64,000 nucleotides of DNA from an uncultured Dehalococcoidia bacterium (GTDB lineage Bacteria; Chloroflexota; Dehalococcoidia; Lucifugimonadales; JADFKI01). The translations under genes were made by a program, and so were the position numbers. The stretch covers positions 558,001-622,000 of the forward strand of contig CATQHF010000001.1 of NCBI GenBank assembly GCA_958295865.1, written 5' to 3'. The notes beneath the pieces were generated by a model, which saw nothing but the letters and a program-made list of their open reading frames with translations, was not told the DNA's origin and did no database searches. This document shows, one piece after another, positions 54,009 through 62,723 of this stretch; positions within the stretch are counted from its first letter, which is position 1; each line of letters starts with the position of its first letter.

Positions 54009-55949
54009 ATGAGGCCTAAATGGTTAGGGAAGAAGCTCCTCTTTGGAGCGATAGCAGCGTCAGCGTTGATTGGCGCGATAGCGTGCGGCCCAGCGCCCGC
54101 AGCGGCGCCTGCACCCGCGCAGGCGCCTCAAGCGCCGGCGCCGGCTGCCGCGCCCGCAGCCCCACAGGCGGCAGCGCCCGCACCCGCCGCGCCGGCAGCG
54201 CAGGCAACTACACCGCCAGCGCAGGCTCCGGCATCGGCGCCAGCTCCTGCGCCCGCTCCCGCCACTAGCGGCGGGATGATGATGGGACCAGAGCCTTCGG
54301 GCAAGCTGCTCGTAGCGGTAACGCGCATCGGCGCGCCCAACGGTTTGCCACGCTTCTGCTCCGCTAGCGCGGGCGGCTGCGCGGAGATTATCTATCTGGC
54401 GGGCATGACCGAGACGCTCTTTAACTCGGCGCTCGACGCCACAGGATCAGCGACCACCGAGCCGATGCTCGCCACCGAGTTCACACTCGACCCGTCGCTG
54501 GAGTTCGGCGACTTCACACTGCGCGAGGGTATCCAGTTCCACAACGGCTGGGGCGAGATGACCTCCGAAGATGTCGCCTTCTCATATAACGACGCCAACT
54601 CCGTAACCAACCCGGAGAGCGTTCACGGACAGGCGGGCGACTTCGCTCCGCTGATTGCGAGCATGGATCCTGTCGACACCTACACAGTGCGCTTGCAGTA
54701 TCGCAACTACGACAGCCGCGGCATCCTGCACCGCTTCAGCCGCTTCTGGCAGACCGCCGGCATCGTCAGCAGCAAGGTCTATGCCGATAAGGGTGTTGAG
54801 GGCATGCAGGACGACTACACCGGCGTAGGCGCTTTCGTTGCCGACGAGTGGGTGCAGCAGAAGCACATCAAGCTCTCGGCGTTCCCCGACTACTATGCGC
54901 GTGGTGAGGGCAACATCGGTCCCTTCGTGCAAGAAGTTGAGTGGCGCGACATCCCTGCCGGCGAATCCCGCCGCGCGGCGCTGGAAGCGGGCGAGGCGCA
55001 GATAGCGCAGGTGTCGCTTGCTGACCTGCCCGGCCTAATCTCCGGCGGCTTCGAGGCACAGCGTGGCAGCGCTCACAACGCCATGTTCAACATCTCGCTG
55101 GCGTCCGGCAACTATTGGGAAGAGTTTGGCGCGCTGACCGGCGAGACGCTGGAACGCGACCGCGAGACTGACGGTTATCCATACATTGGCAACCCGTTTG
55201 AGGATGGCGCTTACAGCGAGGACACCGCATCCATGCAGACTTCCAAGCTGGTTCGCAACGGGCTGGCATGGGGCATTGAGCGCGACGCCCTGCTGGAGAA
55301 TGTCATCGCCGGTCTCGGCGTGGTCAACCACCAACCTTATCTCTCCATTAACAACCCGAGCTACGATGACGCATGGAACTGGGGCACCGACTTTGACATG
55401 GCAAAGAGCCTGTTGACAGAGGGGGGCTATCCCGACGGCTTCGAGATGGACATGTGGATTGGCACATCCGAGCTTAACTCCGATGTTGGCGAGGCGATCG
55501 GCGCGGGCTGGCAGGAGAACCTCAATGTGAAGGTCAACCTGATTAAGACCGAGTACGGCACATTCCGCCCGGGCTTGGTTGCCCGCACGAACAAGACGCC
55601 GTTCACGGGCTGCGGCGACGAGAACCACTCCAACTTCCCGTTTGACTGGGCGCATGGCTTCGTTATGAGCTCCATCAGCGCGGGCGGCTACGGCGTGGGA
55701 ATGGAAATCCCCTGGGCTGCTAAAACCTACCTAGAGATGGCGGGTGAGCCTGACAAGGCAAAGCGCGAAGAGCTTGCCAGCGACTTCTACACCCTGAATA
55801 GGGAGTGGGCAAACTGCGTGGGCGTCTTTGAATTCCCAATCTGGCCTGCCTACAACCCTGACCTGATAGACACTTGGGACCAGAGGCCTATGGCTCTTGG
55901 CAACCTCGCCGGCATCAACAACATCCGCACCATCAAGCTGGCGCAATAG
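54009..55949 (+). CDS. ABC transporter substrate-binding lipoprotein, family 5 (oligopeptide/nickel type)
   Basis: 646 residues from ATG 54009, chosen because AGGAGGG precedes it. Signal peptide LLFGAIAASALIGAIAC with Cys26 in the lipobox. An Ala/Pro-rich linker of about 60 residues follows (repeats of APAPAAPAA type), then the SBP_bac_5 domain starting at SGKLLVAVTRIG. Throughout the domain it is nearly identical to the protein at 9058-11298, sharing long runs such as REGIQFHNGWGEMTSED and VNHQPYLS. First gene of an operon with two permeases, so this copy is the core receptor. The solute class (peptide, nickel or other) is unproven. Confidence 0.92.
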   Translation: MRPKWLGKKLLFGAIAASALIGAIACGPAPAAAPAPAQAPQAPAPAAAPAAPQAAAPAPAAPAAQATTPPAQAPASAPAPAPAPATSGGMMMGPEPSGKLLVAVTRIGAPNGLPRFCSASAGGCAEIIYLAGMTETLFNSALDATGSATTEPMLATEFTLDPSLEFGDFTLREGIQFHNGWGEMTSEDVAFSYNDANSVTNPESVHGQAGDFAPLIASMDPVDTYTVRLQYRNYDSRGILHRFSRFWQTAGIVSSKVYADKGVEGMQDDYTGVGAFVADEWVQQKHIKLSAFPDYYARGEGNIGPFVQEVEWRDIPAGESRRAALEAGEAQIAQVSLADLPGLISGGFEAQRGSAHNAMFNISLASGNYWEEFGALTGETLERDRETDGYPYIGNPFEDGAYSEDTASMQTSKLVRNGLAWGIERDALLENVIAGLGVVNHQPYLSINNPSYDDAWNWGTDFDMAKSLLTEGGYPDGFEMDMWIGTSELNSDVGEAIGAGWQENLNVKVNLIKTEYGTFRPGLVARTNKTPFTGCGDENHSNFPFDWAHGFVMSSISAGGYGVGMEIPWAAKTYLEMAGEPDKAKREELASDFYTLNREWANCVGVFEFPIWPAYNPDLIDTWDQRPMALGNLAGINNIRTIKLAQ

Positions 55950-56117
55950 TTCGCGGATACAACGAATTGAAGCGCAGCGCTCCCATCTCCGGGTGGGGGC
56001 GCTCGCACACAAAATATCACTTTCCATCGGGAAAGTTAGTTTCTCGCAAGATTCCTTCCCCCTTTCCCACAGACGACTATAAACTCGGTAAGACGGGGGA
56101 GAAGTGTGAATAAGTAG

Positions 56118-57056
56118 ATGATAAACTTCCTTTTGAGACGCATCGCATTCGCCGCATTCGCGCTGGTTGGCGCAACGCTGCTGACATTCAGCCTGTCCAG
56201 GGCTGCCGGCGACCCCAGGTATCTGTACGCCCAAGAAGGCGGCTACGGCATCACCCAGGAGCGCTGGGACGCGCTTGGCGAAGAGTTGGGCTTGGACAAG
56301 CCTATCATCTGGCAGTATGCCGTGTGGCTCGGCAACATCCTTAGAGGCAATTGGCAGGATAGCCTCCTAGACCGAAAGAGCGTTTTCGAAAAGGTGGTCA
56401 CAAGTCTTCCCGCGACGCTCAAGCTCGCTGCCTCGTCGTTTCTATTCGCCACGATAGTCGGTGTGCCCTTGGGGGTGCTCTCTGCCGTAAGGCGCGGCTC
56501 CATAGTGGATATGATAGGACGCGGCTTTGCGCTGTTCGGACAGGCGCTGCCCGTATTCTGGGTCGCCATCATGCTCATCCTGTTATTCTCCGTGCGCCTG
56601 AAATGGCTGCCCACAGGCACCCTAGGCGAAGGCTTATTCCCTTGGAAGTATTTCATCCTGCCTACGATAACCCTGGGGTGGATAGCCGCCGCGAGTTACC
56701 TGCGGCTTGTGCGCTCGGCAATGCTGGAGATTCTCGACTCTGAGTTTATCAAGCTCGCCCGCGCAAAGGGTGTATCCACCAATACGGTCATCTGGAAGCA
56801 CGGCTTCAGGAACGCTCTCATCGCGCCGCTCACATTCTCGGCGCTGCTGCTGACCGGCTTCATCACCGGCGCTGTGGTAACAGAGTCCATCTTCGCCATC
56901 AATGGCCTAGGCAGGCTGGCGTTCGGTTCCATCCAGGATAATGACTTCCCGGTGATGGTCGCGGTGGTGATGGTCTTCACGACCTTCTATGTGGTCATGA
57001 ACTTCATGACCGATATGCTCTACGCATTCATAGACCCGCGCATACGCTACGCATAG
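56118..57056 (+). CDS. ABC transporter permease, DppB-like
   Basis: 312 residues, six TM segments. N-terminal TM1 at 5-25, a periplasmic loop with LDKPIIWQYAVWLGNILRGN typical of OppB/DppB, then the binding-protein-dependent transport domain with the EAA-like loop SEFIKLARAKGVSTNTVIWKHGF near 225-247. Forms a channel with the DppC-like permease. 168 bases after the binding-protein gene and one 157-base gap before the second permease. Confidence 0.92.
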   Translation: MINFLLRRIAFAAFALVGATLLTFSLSRAAGDPRYLYAQEGGYGITQERWDALGEELGLDKPIIWQYAVWLGNILRGNWQDSLLDRKSVFEKVVTSLPATLKLAASSFLFATIVGVPLGVLSAVRRGSIVDMIGRGFALFGQALPVFWVAIMLILLFSVRLKWLPTGTLGEGLFPWKYFILPTITLGWIAAASYLRLVRSAMLEILDSEFIKLARAKGVSTNTVIWKHGFRNALIAPLTFSALLLTGFITGAVVTESIFAINGLGRLAFGSIQDNDFPVMVAVVMVFTTFYVVMNFMTDMLYAFIDPRIRYA

Positions 57057-57059
57057 CGC

Positions 57060-57213
57060 ATATTGTTTCTTCCTCCATTCAACACGGAAGGGGGAAAAGG
57101 TTAGGGAGGGGTAAAACCCTTCCATACGCCCTTTCACAGAATTGTGGGGCGGGAAAAGAATATCGCAACCAAGAGACTGCGAACGAATTCACGAATAGAC
57201 AAGGTGCATATAA
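57060..57213. repeat. Family C variant between permease genes
   Basis: GGAAGGGGGAAAAGGTTAGG followed by GAGGGGTAAAACCCTTCC at about 57086-57123. No gene in this 157-base gap. Confidence 0.5.
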
Positions 57214-58650
57214 ATGGCTCAAGCAGAACTATCAGCCGATTTGACTAGAGACTTGGATGAGTCGAAATCCGGCATAGTCGGTTTTTGGAACACCGTCAAG
57301 CGTTGGCCCCTTGTGTCAATCGTCGTACTGTCGCTGCTTATATTCACTGCCGTTTTCGCCGATTTTCTCGCGCCGAACAGCCCCATCGTGGCAATTCCCG
57401 ACAACACCACATTAGCGCCCATCTGGTACGACGCTCAGCTGGTGTCTGTGCAGGACCTGCCCGTCGTGGTCGCCATCGACGGCGTAACCGCGGTAGCCGG
57501 CGTTGCCGAGGCAGCAGCAACGCACGGCGTCGTCATCCCGCCTGAGGAGGTGGGCGACGCCAAAGCCGTTCGGAGCGCTTTCAAGGATCAGGCAGGCGTG
57601 CGCGCTACGGTGATGGAACTCGCCACTATCACGGAAGTCCGTGAGATTGGCAGTCCGCCCGAAGCGCCCTGGACGCCCGTTGGCTTGAATATCATAGATG
57701 CCGCGGAGCAGTACGGCGTCGAAATATCCCTTGAACAGCTCGCAGACCCGCTCTATGGAGGCACGGTCGTCGCCAGCGCCTTCAAGGGACAGGTGAACTT
57801 GGAAGTTAAGGTTCAAGACGCCGCTATTCCTAGGCCCGTGCTTGAGGATGTGCAGACGGCTGCCGACCGTTTCGGTGTAGTCATACCCGCCGGGCAGGAG
57901 AACAACGAAGATGCGGTCGTGGATGCCTTCTTGCAGCAGGCGAACCTCAAGGCGAAGGTGCGCGTCCCGCAAAGCGACTACATACTCGGCGGCGACAACA
58001 TCGGGCGCGACCTGCTCAGTCGTCTTATTCACGGCGCGCGCGTGTCGCTCATCGTAGTCGCCATCGCGCTGAGCAGCGGCTTGCTCGTCGGCGTGTCCAT
58101 GGGGCTCGTCGCAGGCTGGTTTGGCGGCATCATCGACGAACTGATAATGCGTATAACCGACATCTGGCTTGGGCTGCCCTTCATTCTGGTGGCTATCGTG
58201 ATTGTGATTGCCATAGGCCAGACCTTCCTCATCCTGATTGGCTTGCTTGCGCTGCTGTCGTGGACGCCCTTCGTGCGTAATGTGCGCGGCGAGGTGCTCT
58301 CCCTCAAGACAAGGGACTATGTGAGCCTCGCGAGGGTCGCAGGCGCATCCACCTTCCGCATTATGATATGGCATCTGCTGCCCGGCGTGATTAACACTGT
58401 CATCGTTATAGCCACGCTGCGGGTGGGGCAGCTCATCCTGACCGAGGCGATATTGAGCTTCCTCGGCGCGGGCATCCCGCCGCCCACGCCCGCTTGGGGC
58501 GCTATGGTGAACGACGGGCGCGCCTATGTGCAGGATGCTTGGTGGATTTCGTTCTTCTCCGGCGTCTGCATATTCCTCGTGGTTATGTCGTTGAACTTCC
58601 TCGGCGACTGGATGCGCGACAGGTTCGACCCCCGCCTGCGCCAGCTCTAA
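57214..58650 (+). CDS. ABC transporter permease, DppC-like, with a large triplicated insert
   Basis: 478 residues, whereas DppC/OppC permeases usually have 280-320. TM1 is at about 34-52 (LLIFTAVFADFLAPNSP). The normal domain resumes at YILGGDNIGRDLLSRLIHGA (near 256), then five TM segments and the EAA loop RDYVSLARVAGASTFRIMIW near 368-387. In between lie about 190 extracytoplasmic residues containing three similar units: AATHGVVIPPEE...AFKDQAGVRATV (about 98-137), AEQYGVEISLEQ...AFKGQVNLEVKV (162-203) and ADRFGVVIPAGQ...AFLQQANLKAKV (214-252). The insert may contact the binding lipoprotein. Confidence 0.9.
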   Translation: MAQAELSADLTRDLDESKSGIVGFWNTVKRWPLVSIVVLSLLIFTAVFADFLAPNSPIVAIPDNTTLAPIWYDAQLVSVQDLPVVVAIDGVTAVAGVAEAAATHGVVIPPEEVGDAKAVRSAFKDQAGVRATVMELATITEVREIGSPPEAPWTPVGLNIIDAAEQYGVEISLEQLADPLYGGTVVASAFKGQVNLEVKVQDAAIPRPVLEDVQTAADRFGVVIPAGQENNEDAVVDAFLQQANLKAKVRVPQSDYILGGDNIGRDLLSRLIHGARVSLIVVAIALSSGLLVGVSMGLVAGWFGGIIDELIMRITDIWLGLPFILVAIVIVIAIGQTFLILIGLLALLSWTPFVRNVRGEVLSLKTRDYVSLARVAGASTFRIMIWHLLPGVINTVIVIATLRVGQLILTEAILSFLGAGIPPPTPAWGAMVNDGRAYVQDAWWISFFSGVCIFLVVMSLNFLGDWMRDRFDPRLRQL

Positions 58651-58692
58651 CGGCTTGGATGGCGAGTAAGCAGAACCTTCTATAAGTATGAG

Positions 58693-58730
58693 TGACGCTC
58701 CGTTTAGGCTTGACCTTAAGCGGAGCGTCA
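58693..58730 (+). terminator. Hairpin terminator after the permease operon
   Basis: TGACGCTCCG at 58693-58702 pairs exactly with CGGAGCGTCA at 58721-58730; inner bases TTTAGG/CCTTAA extend the pairing. TTATAATT follows. 43 bases after the second permease stop. Confidence 0.75.
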
Positions 58731-58830
58731 TTATAATTGATGCATGCACGGGAGTTTCGCATCCGCTCCCGCCGCGCCGATGCCTGATCAACCGATATGC
58801 TGACCAGATGAAATACTAAAGGACAGCCAC

Positions 58831-59382
58831 ATGATGAAAAGAGCGCCTATGACCGGCATCCGAGATACCATCCGCCGCACTCCGTTGACTTATCTTGCTT
58901 TCATTCTCATCACGCTGGGGAGCATGTTCGTGCTGGCGTGTGGCGTCGAGTCCGGTGACCGCCGCCCCGCTCGCAGAGAAGATGACAAGGTCGGCGAGTT
59001 TCACCGCTCGCCGGTTGCCGCGTTCGAGCAGTTCCGCATCGATATTGAAAAGACCGACGACGGATGTAGCGCCGAGCCTGCTGACATCACCGTAGCCAAT
59101 GGGCAGCGCCTTCGCCTCGCCGTGCAACTGCAATCGGATGTGGAACTTAAGACGACCGCGACCGGCTCCACGACGGTAGAGGGTGACCGCGACACGGTAA
59201 CATACCAGATTGACGGGCTGACGATAAGCGGTTCCGGCGGCGCGTTCGGCACGGGCGTAACGGATGTGAACCTAGATCTCGAATCCGGCACACGCCTCAG
59301 CTACGACTTCAACGCCGCCAGCGCGGGCGCGTTCGACATCCTGTGCGACGGCGACAAGGTCGGCACCTTCACCGTCAACTAA
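58831..59382 (+). CDS. Lipoprotein with a cupredoxin-like domain, unrecognised
   Basis: 183 residues. Signal segment LTYLAFILITLGSMFVLAC with Cys37 in a lipobox. The mature part has CSAEPADITVANGQRLRLAV and, at the end, AGAFDILCDGDKVGTFTVN, the two edges of a cupredoxin-like beta-sandwich as in EfeO-type proteins, though the full copper ligand set is not visible. AAGGA precedes tandem ATGs. Downstream of the permease terminator, so probably a separate unit. Confidence 0.7.
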   Translation: MMKRAPMTGIRDTIRRTPLTYLAFILITLGSMFVLACGVESGDRRPARREDDKVGEFHRSPVAAFEQFRIDIEKTDDGCSAEPADITVANGQRLRLAVQLQSDVELKTTATGSTTVEGDRDTVTYQIDGLTISGSGGAFGTGVTDVNLDLESGTRLSYDFNAASAGAFDILCDGDKVGTFTVN

Positions 59383-59407
59383 GCTTCATTGTCTCTACGA
59401 TATATCT

Positions 59408-59656
59408 ATGGAAATAACCCGGCACCTTAGAGACCGTCTCGAAAGGGAGCGGCCGTACATCCGATTGGACTGGATTTCCCAAACCCTTCAGAAGCCTATC
59501 GCGCGCGAAGTTCAATCTGACGGACGGATTCGCTTCTGGGGTGAGGTGCCGTATCCCGATCATGATAACCCACATATCCTACGTGTGGTAACGCTGGAAG
59601 ACGGAGAGTCAGTTCTGACCGCTTTCATCGACAGCGGCTATAGGAGAAGACGATGA
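59408..59656 (+). CDS. DUF4258-like small protein
   Basis: 82 residues: ITRHLRDRLERERPYIRLDW at the start, then RIRFWGEVPYPD and a strand pair LRVVTLEDGESVLTAFID. The layout, HxxxRxxER start and strand content match DUF4258-type proteins, which occur with DUF2283 partners as a toxin-antitoxin-like pair. It overlaps the DUF2283 gene by four bases (ATGA). No clear ribosome site. Toxicity is not established. Confidence 0.7.
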   Translation: MEITRHLRDRLERERPYIRLDWISQTLQKPIAREVQSDGRIRFWGEVPYPDHDNPHILRVVTLEDGESVLTAFIDSGYRRRR

Positions 59657-59868
59657 AGTTGCACTACTACCCGGAGACAGACAGCGCCTACATTGAGTTC
59701 AGCAAAGTCGTAGGGATCAAAACTATCGAAGTGGCCGACGGCGTGAATGTTGACTTGGGCAACCTTGACGAGATTGTCGGCATTGAACTTGAACACGCTT
59801 CCAAACACCTCGATACATCTATACTCGCCAACGCCAATGAAAAAAGCCTAGTCAACGCCGCCGGATGA
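59653..59868 (+). CDS. DUF2283 family protein
   Basis: 71 residues with the whole DUF2283 pattern: LHYYPETDSAYIEFSK, then VADGVNVDLGNLDEIVGIEL and a helix ending EHASKHLD. Usually encoded directly after a DUF4258 gene, as here, with ATGA overlap. Presumed partner (antitoxin-like) of that protein. Confidence 0.88.
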   Translation: MKLHYYPETDSAYIEFSKVVGIKTIEVADGVNVDLGNLDEIVGIELEHASKHLDTSILANANEKSLVNAAG

Positions 59869-59946
59869 ATATGTTCGGGCATTAGAATCACTCAATATAC
59901 CAGCACAACAACCTAATATCGCAGGGTAAAACAAATATGAATAGAT

Positions 59947-59972
59947 AGAGGGCGGTCAATCGACCGCCCTCT
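59947..59972. terminator. Bidirectional hairpin terminator
   Basis: An 11-bp perfect stem, AGAGGGCGGTC at 59947-59957 with GACCGCCCTCT at 59962-59972, and a four-base loop, between the convergent DUF2283 and ABC ATPase genes. CTTGTTGTC follows on the plus side. Confidence 0.8.
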
Positions 59973-60009
59973 CTTGTTGTCCTATCCTATTTACTTGTTA
60001 GCCCCGACG

Positions 60010-61113
60010 CTACTCCAGCAGCGTGGTCAGGTCGACGCCCTGCTCGGCTGCGTTGCCGATGGTGCTCCACGGCGTCTGCACTACCCAATGGTCAGGCTCG
60101 ACCTCTGTGAGGGGCGGGCGCGAGTTGGCGTATTCGTGGTTAGGGTCAACCTCTAGCGGCGTGCGCGTCATGAACACATCGCCTTCGGGCGGATCCACCG
60201 GCGACACGACCTCGCCGGGCAGCACAATCTCTTCGCGCAGGATGTCCGGGTGCGAGGGCAGCGCCGCCGACAGCAGCGCGTTCGTGTACAGATGCACCGG
60301 GTTGTTGAAGATGCTCTCCGTGTCCCCCATCTCCTGAACCACGCCGAGGTACATCACCGCCATGCGGTCGCACATGTAGCGCACCGTCGCAAGGTTGTGC
60401 GCCACCATCAGGTAGGCAAGCCCGTGCTCATTCTGCAAGTCAACCAGCAGGTTCATTATCTGCGCGCGGATGGACACATCCAGCGCCGATACCGGCTCGT
60501 CCAGCGCGATGACCTTCGGGTTGAGCGACAGCGCGCGCGCAACGCCGATCCTCTGACGCTGACCGCCGCTGAACTCGTGCGGGAACAGCGATGCCTGATA
60601 CGCCGGCAAGCCGACCTCTTGCAGCAGCTCTTGCACGCGCGTGCTTATCTGCCCCTTGGTCATCGTGGTGTTGACCTCAAGGGGTTCGCCGATGATGCTG
60701 CCGACGCGCATGCGCGGGTTCAGCGACGCCCACGGGTCCTGGAACACCGCTTGCACCGAGCTTCGCAGCTCACGCTTGCCCGCGCGGCTTAGCGTCGCCA
60801 CATCCTCGCCCTCGAAGAAGATCTGGCCCTCCGTCGGCTCTTCCAGCCCCAGCATGACCTTGAGCGTAGTAGTCTTGCCGCAGCCCGACTCGCCCACCAG
60901 TCCCATCGTCTTGCCGCGCTCCACATCGAAGCTCACATCGTCCACCGCCTTCAGGATGCTCTTGTTGCGGCTGAAGAACGAGTTTCCTACCGGAAACCAC
61001 TTGCGAAGGTGTCGCACGGAGATGATTGCGTCCGAGTTGTTGTCCACGCCGGGCGCATAGTCCACGCCGTATCGGTTCGTTAGCCCATTGGAAGAAGCGC
61101 CATTAGTTGCCAT
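60010..61113 (-). CDS. ABC transporter ATP-binding protein, OppF/DppF-like
   Basis: 367 residues. Walker A GESGCGKTT near 79-87, Q-loop VFQDPWASLNP near 129, signature FSGGQRQRIGVARALS near 186, Walker B VIALDEPVSALD near 208, H-loop VAHN near 240. The C-terminal oligopeptide-transport domain usually holds a Cys-rich GCxFxxRCP motif; here the segment reads PPEGDVFMTRTPLE, so both Cys are lost. Second of the two ATPase genes on the minus strand, facing the SBP/permease operon. Energises the importer together with the OppD-like subunit. Confidence 0.93.
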   Translation of the reverse strand: MATNGASSNGLTNRYGVDYAPGVDNNSDAIISVRHLRKWFPVGNSFFSRNKSILKAVDDVSFDVERGKTMGLVGESGCGKTTTLKVMLGLEEPTEGQIFFEGEDVATLSRAGKRELRSSVQAVFQDPWASLNPRMRVGSIIGEPLEVNTTMTKGQISTRVQELLQEVGLPAYQASLFPHEFSGGQRQRIGVARALSLNPKVIALDEPVSALDVSIRAQIMNLLVDLQNEHGLAYLMVAHNLATVRYMCDRMAVMYLGVVQEMGDTESIFNNPVHLYTNALLSAALPSHPDILREEIVLPGEVVSPVDPPEGDVFMTRTPLEVDPNHEYANSRPPLTEVEPDHWVVQTPWSTIGNAAEQGVDLTTLLE

Positions 61114-61149
61114 ATTTGTAACACCAGCCTTATTTCATCTGTCCTGTTT

Positions 61150-61240
61150 GAAGTGTGCCTTCCCCCTTGATGTGGGGGAAGGCTGAAAGTCTGTCCTGAG
61201 CGCAGCCGAAGGGTGGGGACGAGAGAAAACCCTGCCCATC
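61150..61240. repeat. Family C palindrome with CCTGAGCGCAGCCGAAGG element
   Basis: CCTTCCCCCTTGATGTGGGGGAAGG at about 61158-61182 forms a hairpin, followed by GTCCTGAGCGCAGCCGAAGG. It fills the 146-base gap between the two ATPase genes. Confidence 0.65.
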
Positions 61241-61259
61241 CCGTTAGCCACCGCCTTTG

Positions 61260-62303
61260 CTAATACTCCCCGCCGTATGACACGAGATGCTTGTAATTGT
61301 CGAACTCTTCTACTGACGAGTGCGAAAGCTGAACCCAGTGGTCAGGCTCAATCTCGACCAGTTCAGGCCTAATCTCGAAGTCCTTCTCCATCGTTGGCAG
61401 CGGCGAGCGGTCGGCGAAGGCATCGCCCGTCGGCAGGTTGTAGAGCAGCGGCGGCTGTCCCTCGATCTGCGCCAGCCGTCCCGTCTTCTCTTCGAGCTTC
61501 GGCACGGAGTTGATGAGCGCCTTCGTGTATTCGTGCTTGGGGTTGTTGAATATCGTGCGAACATCCGCATGTTCCACGATGCGCCCGGCGTACATAACCG
61601 CTACGCGGTCGCACATCTTGGCGACGATGCCGAAGTCGTGCGTGATGAACATGATGCCCACGCCCGTATCTACCTGCAAGTCCTTGAGCAGTCGCAGATA
61701 CTGCGCTTGAATCGTAACATCCAGCGAGGTCGTCGGCTCGTCCGCGATGAGAACCTCCGGGTCGCATGAGATGCCGATCGCGCCCACTACGCGCTGTCGC
61801 ATGCCGCCGCTCAGCTGGTGCGGGTAGTCGCGGATACGCACTTCAGGCGCGGGAATACGCACCTTACGCAGCATCTCGACGACCTGTTCGCGCAATGCGT
61901 TGCCCTTCATGTTGCGGTGTATCTTCAGCGCCTCGCCAACCTGGTCGTCGATGTCGAACACCGGGTTCAGCGCCGTCATCGGGTCTTGCAGCACCATAGC
62001 GATGCGGTTGCCCCGAATCTTCTCCATCTCCTTCTCATCGACCTGGAGGACATCCTCGCCGCTGAGCAGCACTTTGCCGCCCACGATGTGGCCCGGAGGC
62101 GAGGGCACCAGTCGCATAATGGAGAGCGCGGTTACGGACTTGCCGGAACCCGACTCGCCCACGATGCCGAGCGTCTCGTTGCGCCGCAGCTGGAAACTCA
62201 CGCCGTCCACAGCCTTCACCACGCCCCAGCGCGTTACGAAGTAGGTTCGCAGGTCGTCCACATCCAGGACTACATCGCTTTGTGAGCCGTTCGCAGTAGT
62301 CAT
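61260..62303 (-). CDS. ABC transporter ATP-binding protein, OppD/DppD-like
   Basis: 347 residues. Walker A GESGSGKSV near 50-58, Q-loop VLQDPMTALNPV near 104, signature LSGGMRQRVVGAIG near 164, Walker B VLIADEPTTSLD near 184, H-loop ITHD near 217. The C-terminal region reads LPTGDAFADRSPLP where the family usually has GCxFxxRCP, so its cysteines are also replaced; both ATPases share this change and a matching EPDHWVQL/EPDHWVVQ ending. Probably first gene of the minus-strand ATPase pair. Confidence 0.93.
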   Translation of the reverse strand: MTTANGSQSDVVLDVDDLRTYFVTRWGVVKAVDGVSFQLRRNETLGIVGESGSGKSVTALSIMRLVPSPPGHIVGGKVLLSGEDVLQVDEKEMEKIRGNRIAMVLQDPMTALNPVFDIDDQVGEALKIHRNMKGNALREQVVEMLRKVRIPAPEVRIRDYPHQLSGGMRQRVVGAIGISCDPEVLIADEPTTSLDVTIQAQYLRLLKDLQVDTGVGIMFITHDFGIVAKMCDRVAVMYAGRIVEHADVRTIFNNPKHEYTKALINSVPKLEEKTGRLAQIEGQPPLLYNLPTGDAFADRSPLPTMEKDFEIRPELVEIEPDHWVQLSHSSVEEFDNYKHLVSYGGEY

Positions 62304-62723
62304 GCTCTTATCTTCTCCTCATATATGTGTTGCCGGCTCCGTAGTGGCGTCGCCCTTTGCGCGCGCCTGCGCCTATAAAGGGATGCAAGCCGGATTATCC
62401 TAGAATAATATGCAAACTATAGCCAATAACCATAGAAAACGCAAGCCTGCGAACTGGTTTTTCGGTGTTTCGGTCAATCCGAAATTCGCCCCGCGCGTCC
62501 ATATTCCGGTCGTTGCTGATATACTGGCACCACCTTGAGGCGATGCTCGAAGGCGGCGACCCCATCCCCGAACCAACCGCATCCGCACAGCCGATTGAGG
62601 CTGCGATGCCGACCCGGATGACCGCGGAAAGCGCGGCCCCGCAAGCGGGCTTTTCGGTGTTCCGATTCGCGGGCATCATCGGCAATTTATCCTGTCCATC
62701 ATGTCAGTTCTAGGAGTAATTTC
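62304..62723. other. Gap between divergent ATPase and acetamidase genes
   Basis: 420 bases with no supported gene. Two similar stretches, TTTTTCGGTGTTTCGG (62458-62473) and TTTTCGGTGTTCCG (62651-62664), about 190 bases apart, and a CCTGTCCATCATGTCAG element near 62693. A short reading frame (62465-62713) is of low complexity and lacks a ribosome site. Confidence 0.5.

Noticed and set aside
57412..58791. 459-residue minus-strand frame opposite the DppC-like permease
   Set aside because: Antisense shadow without a ribosome site or domain; the plus-strand gene is unmistakable.
62465..62713. 82-residue plus-strand frame before the acetamidase gene
   Set aside because: Low complexity, no ribosome site and no recognisable motif.
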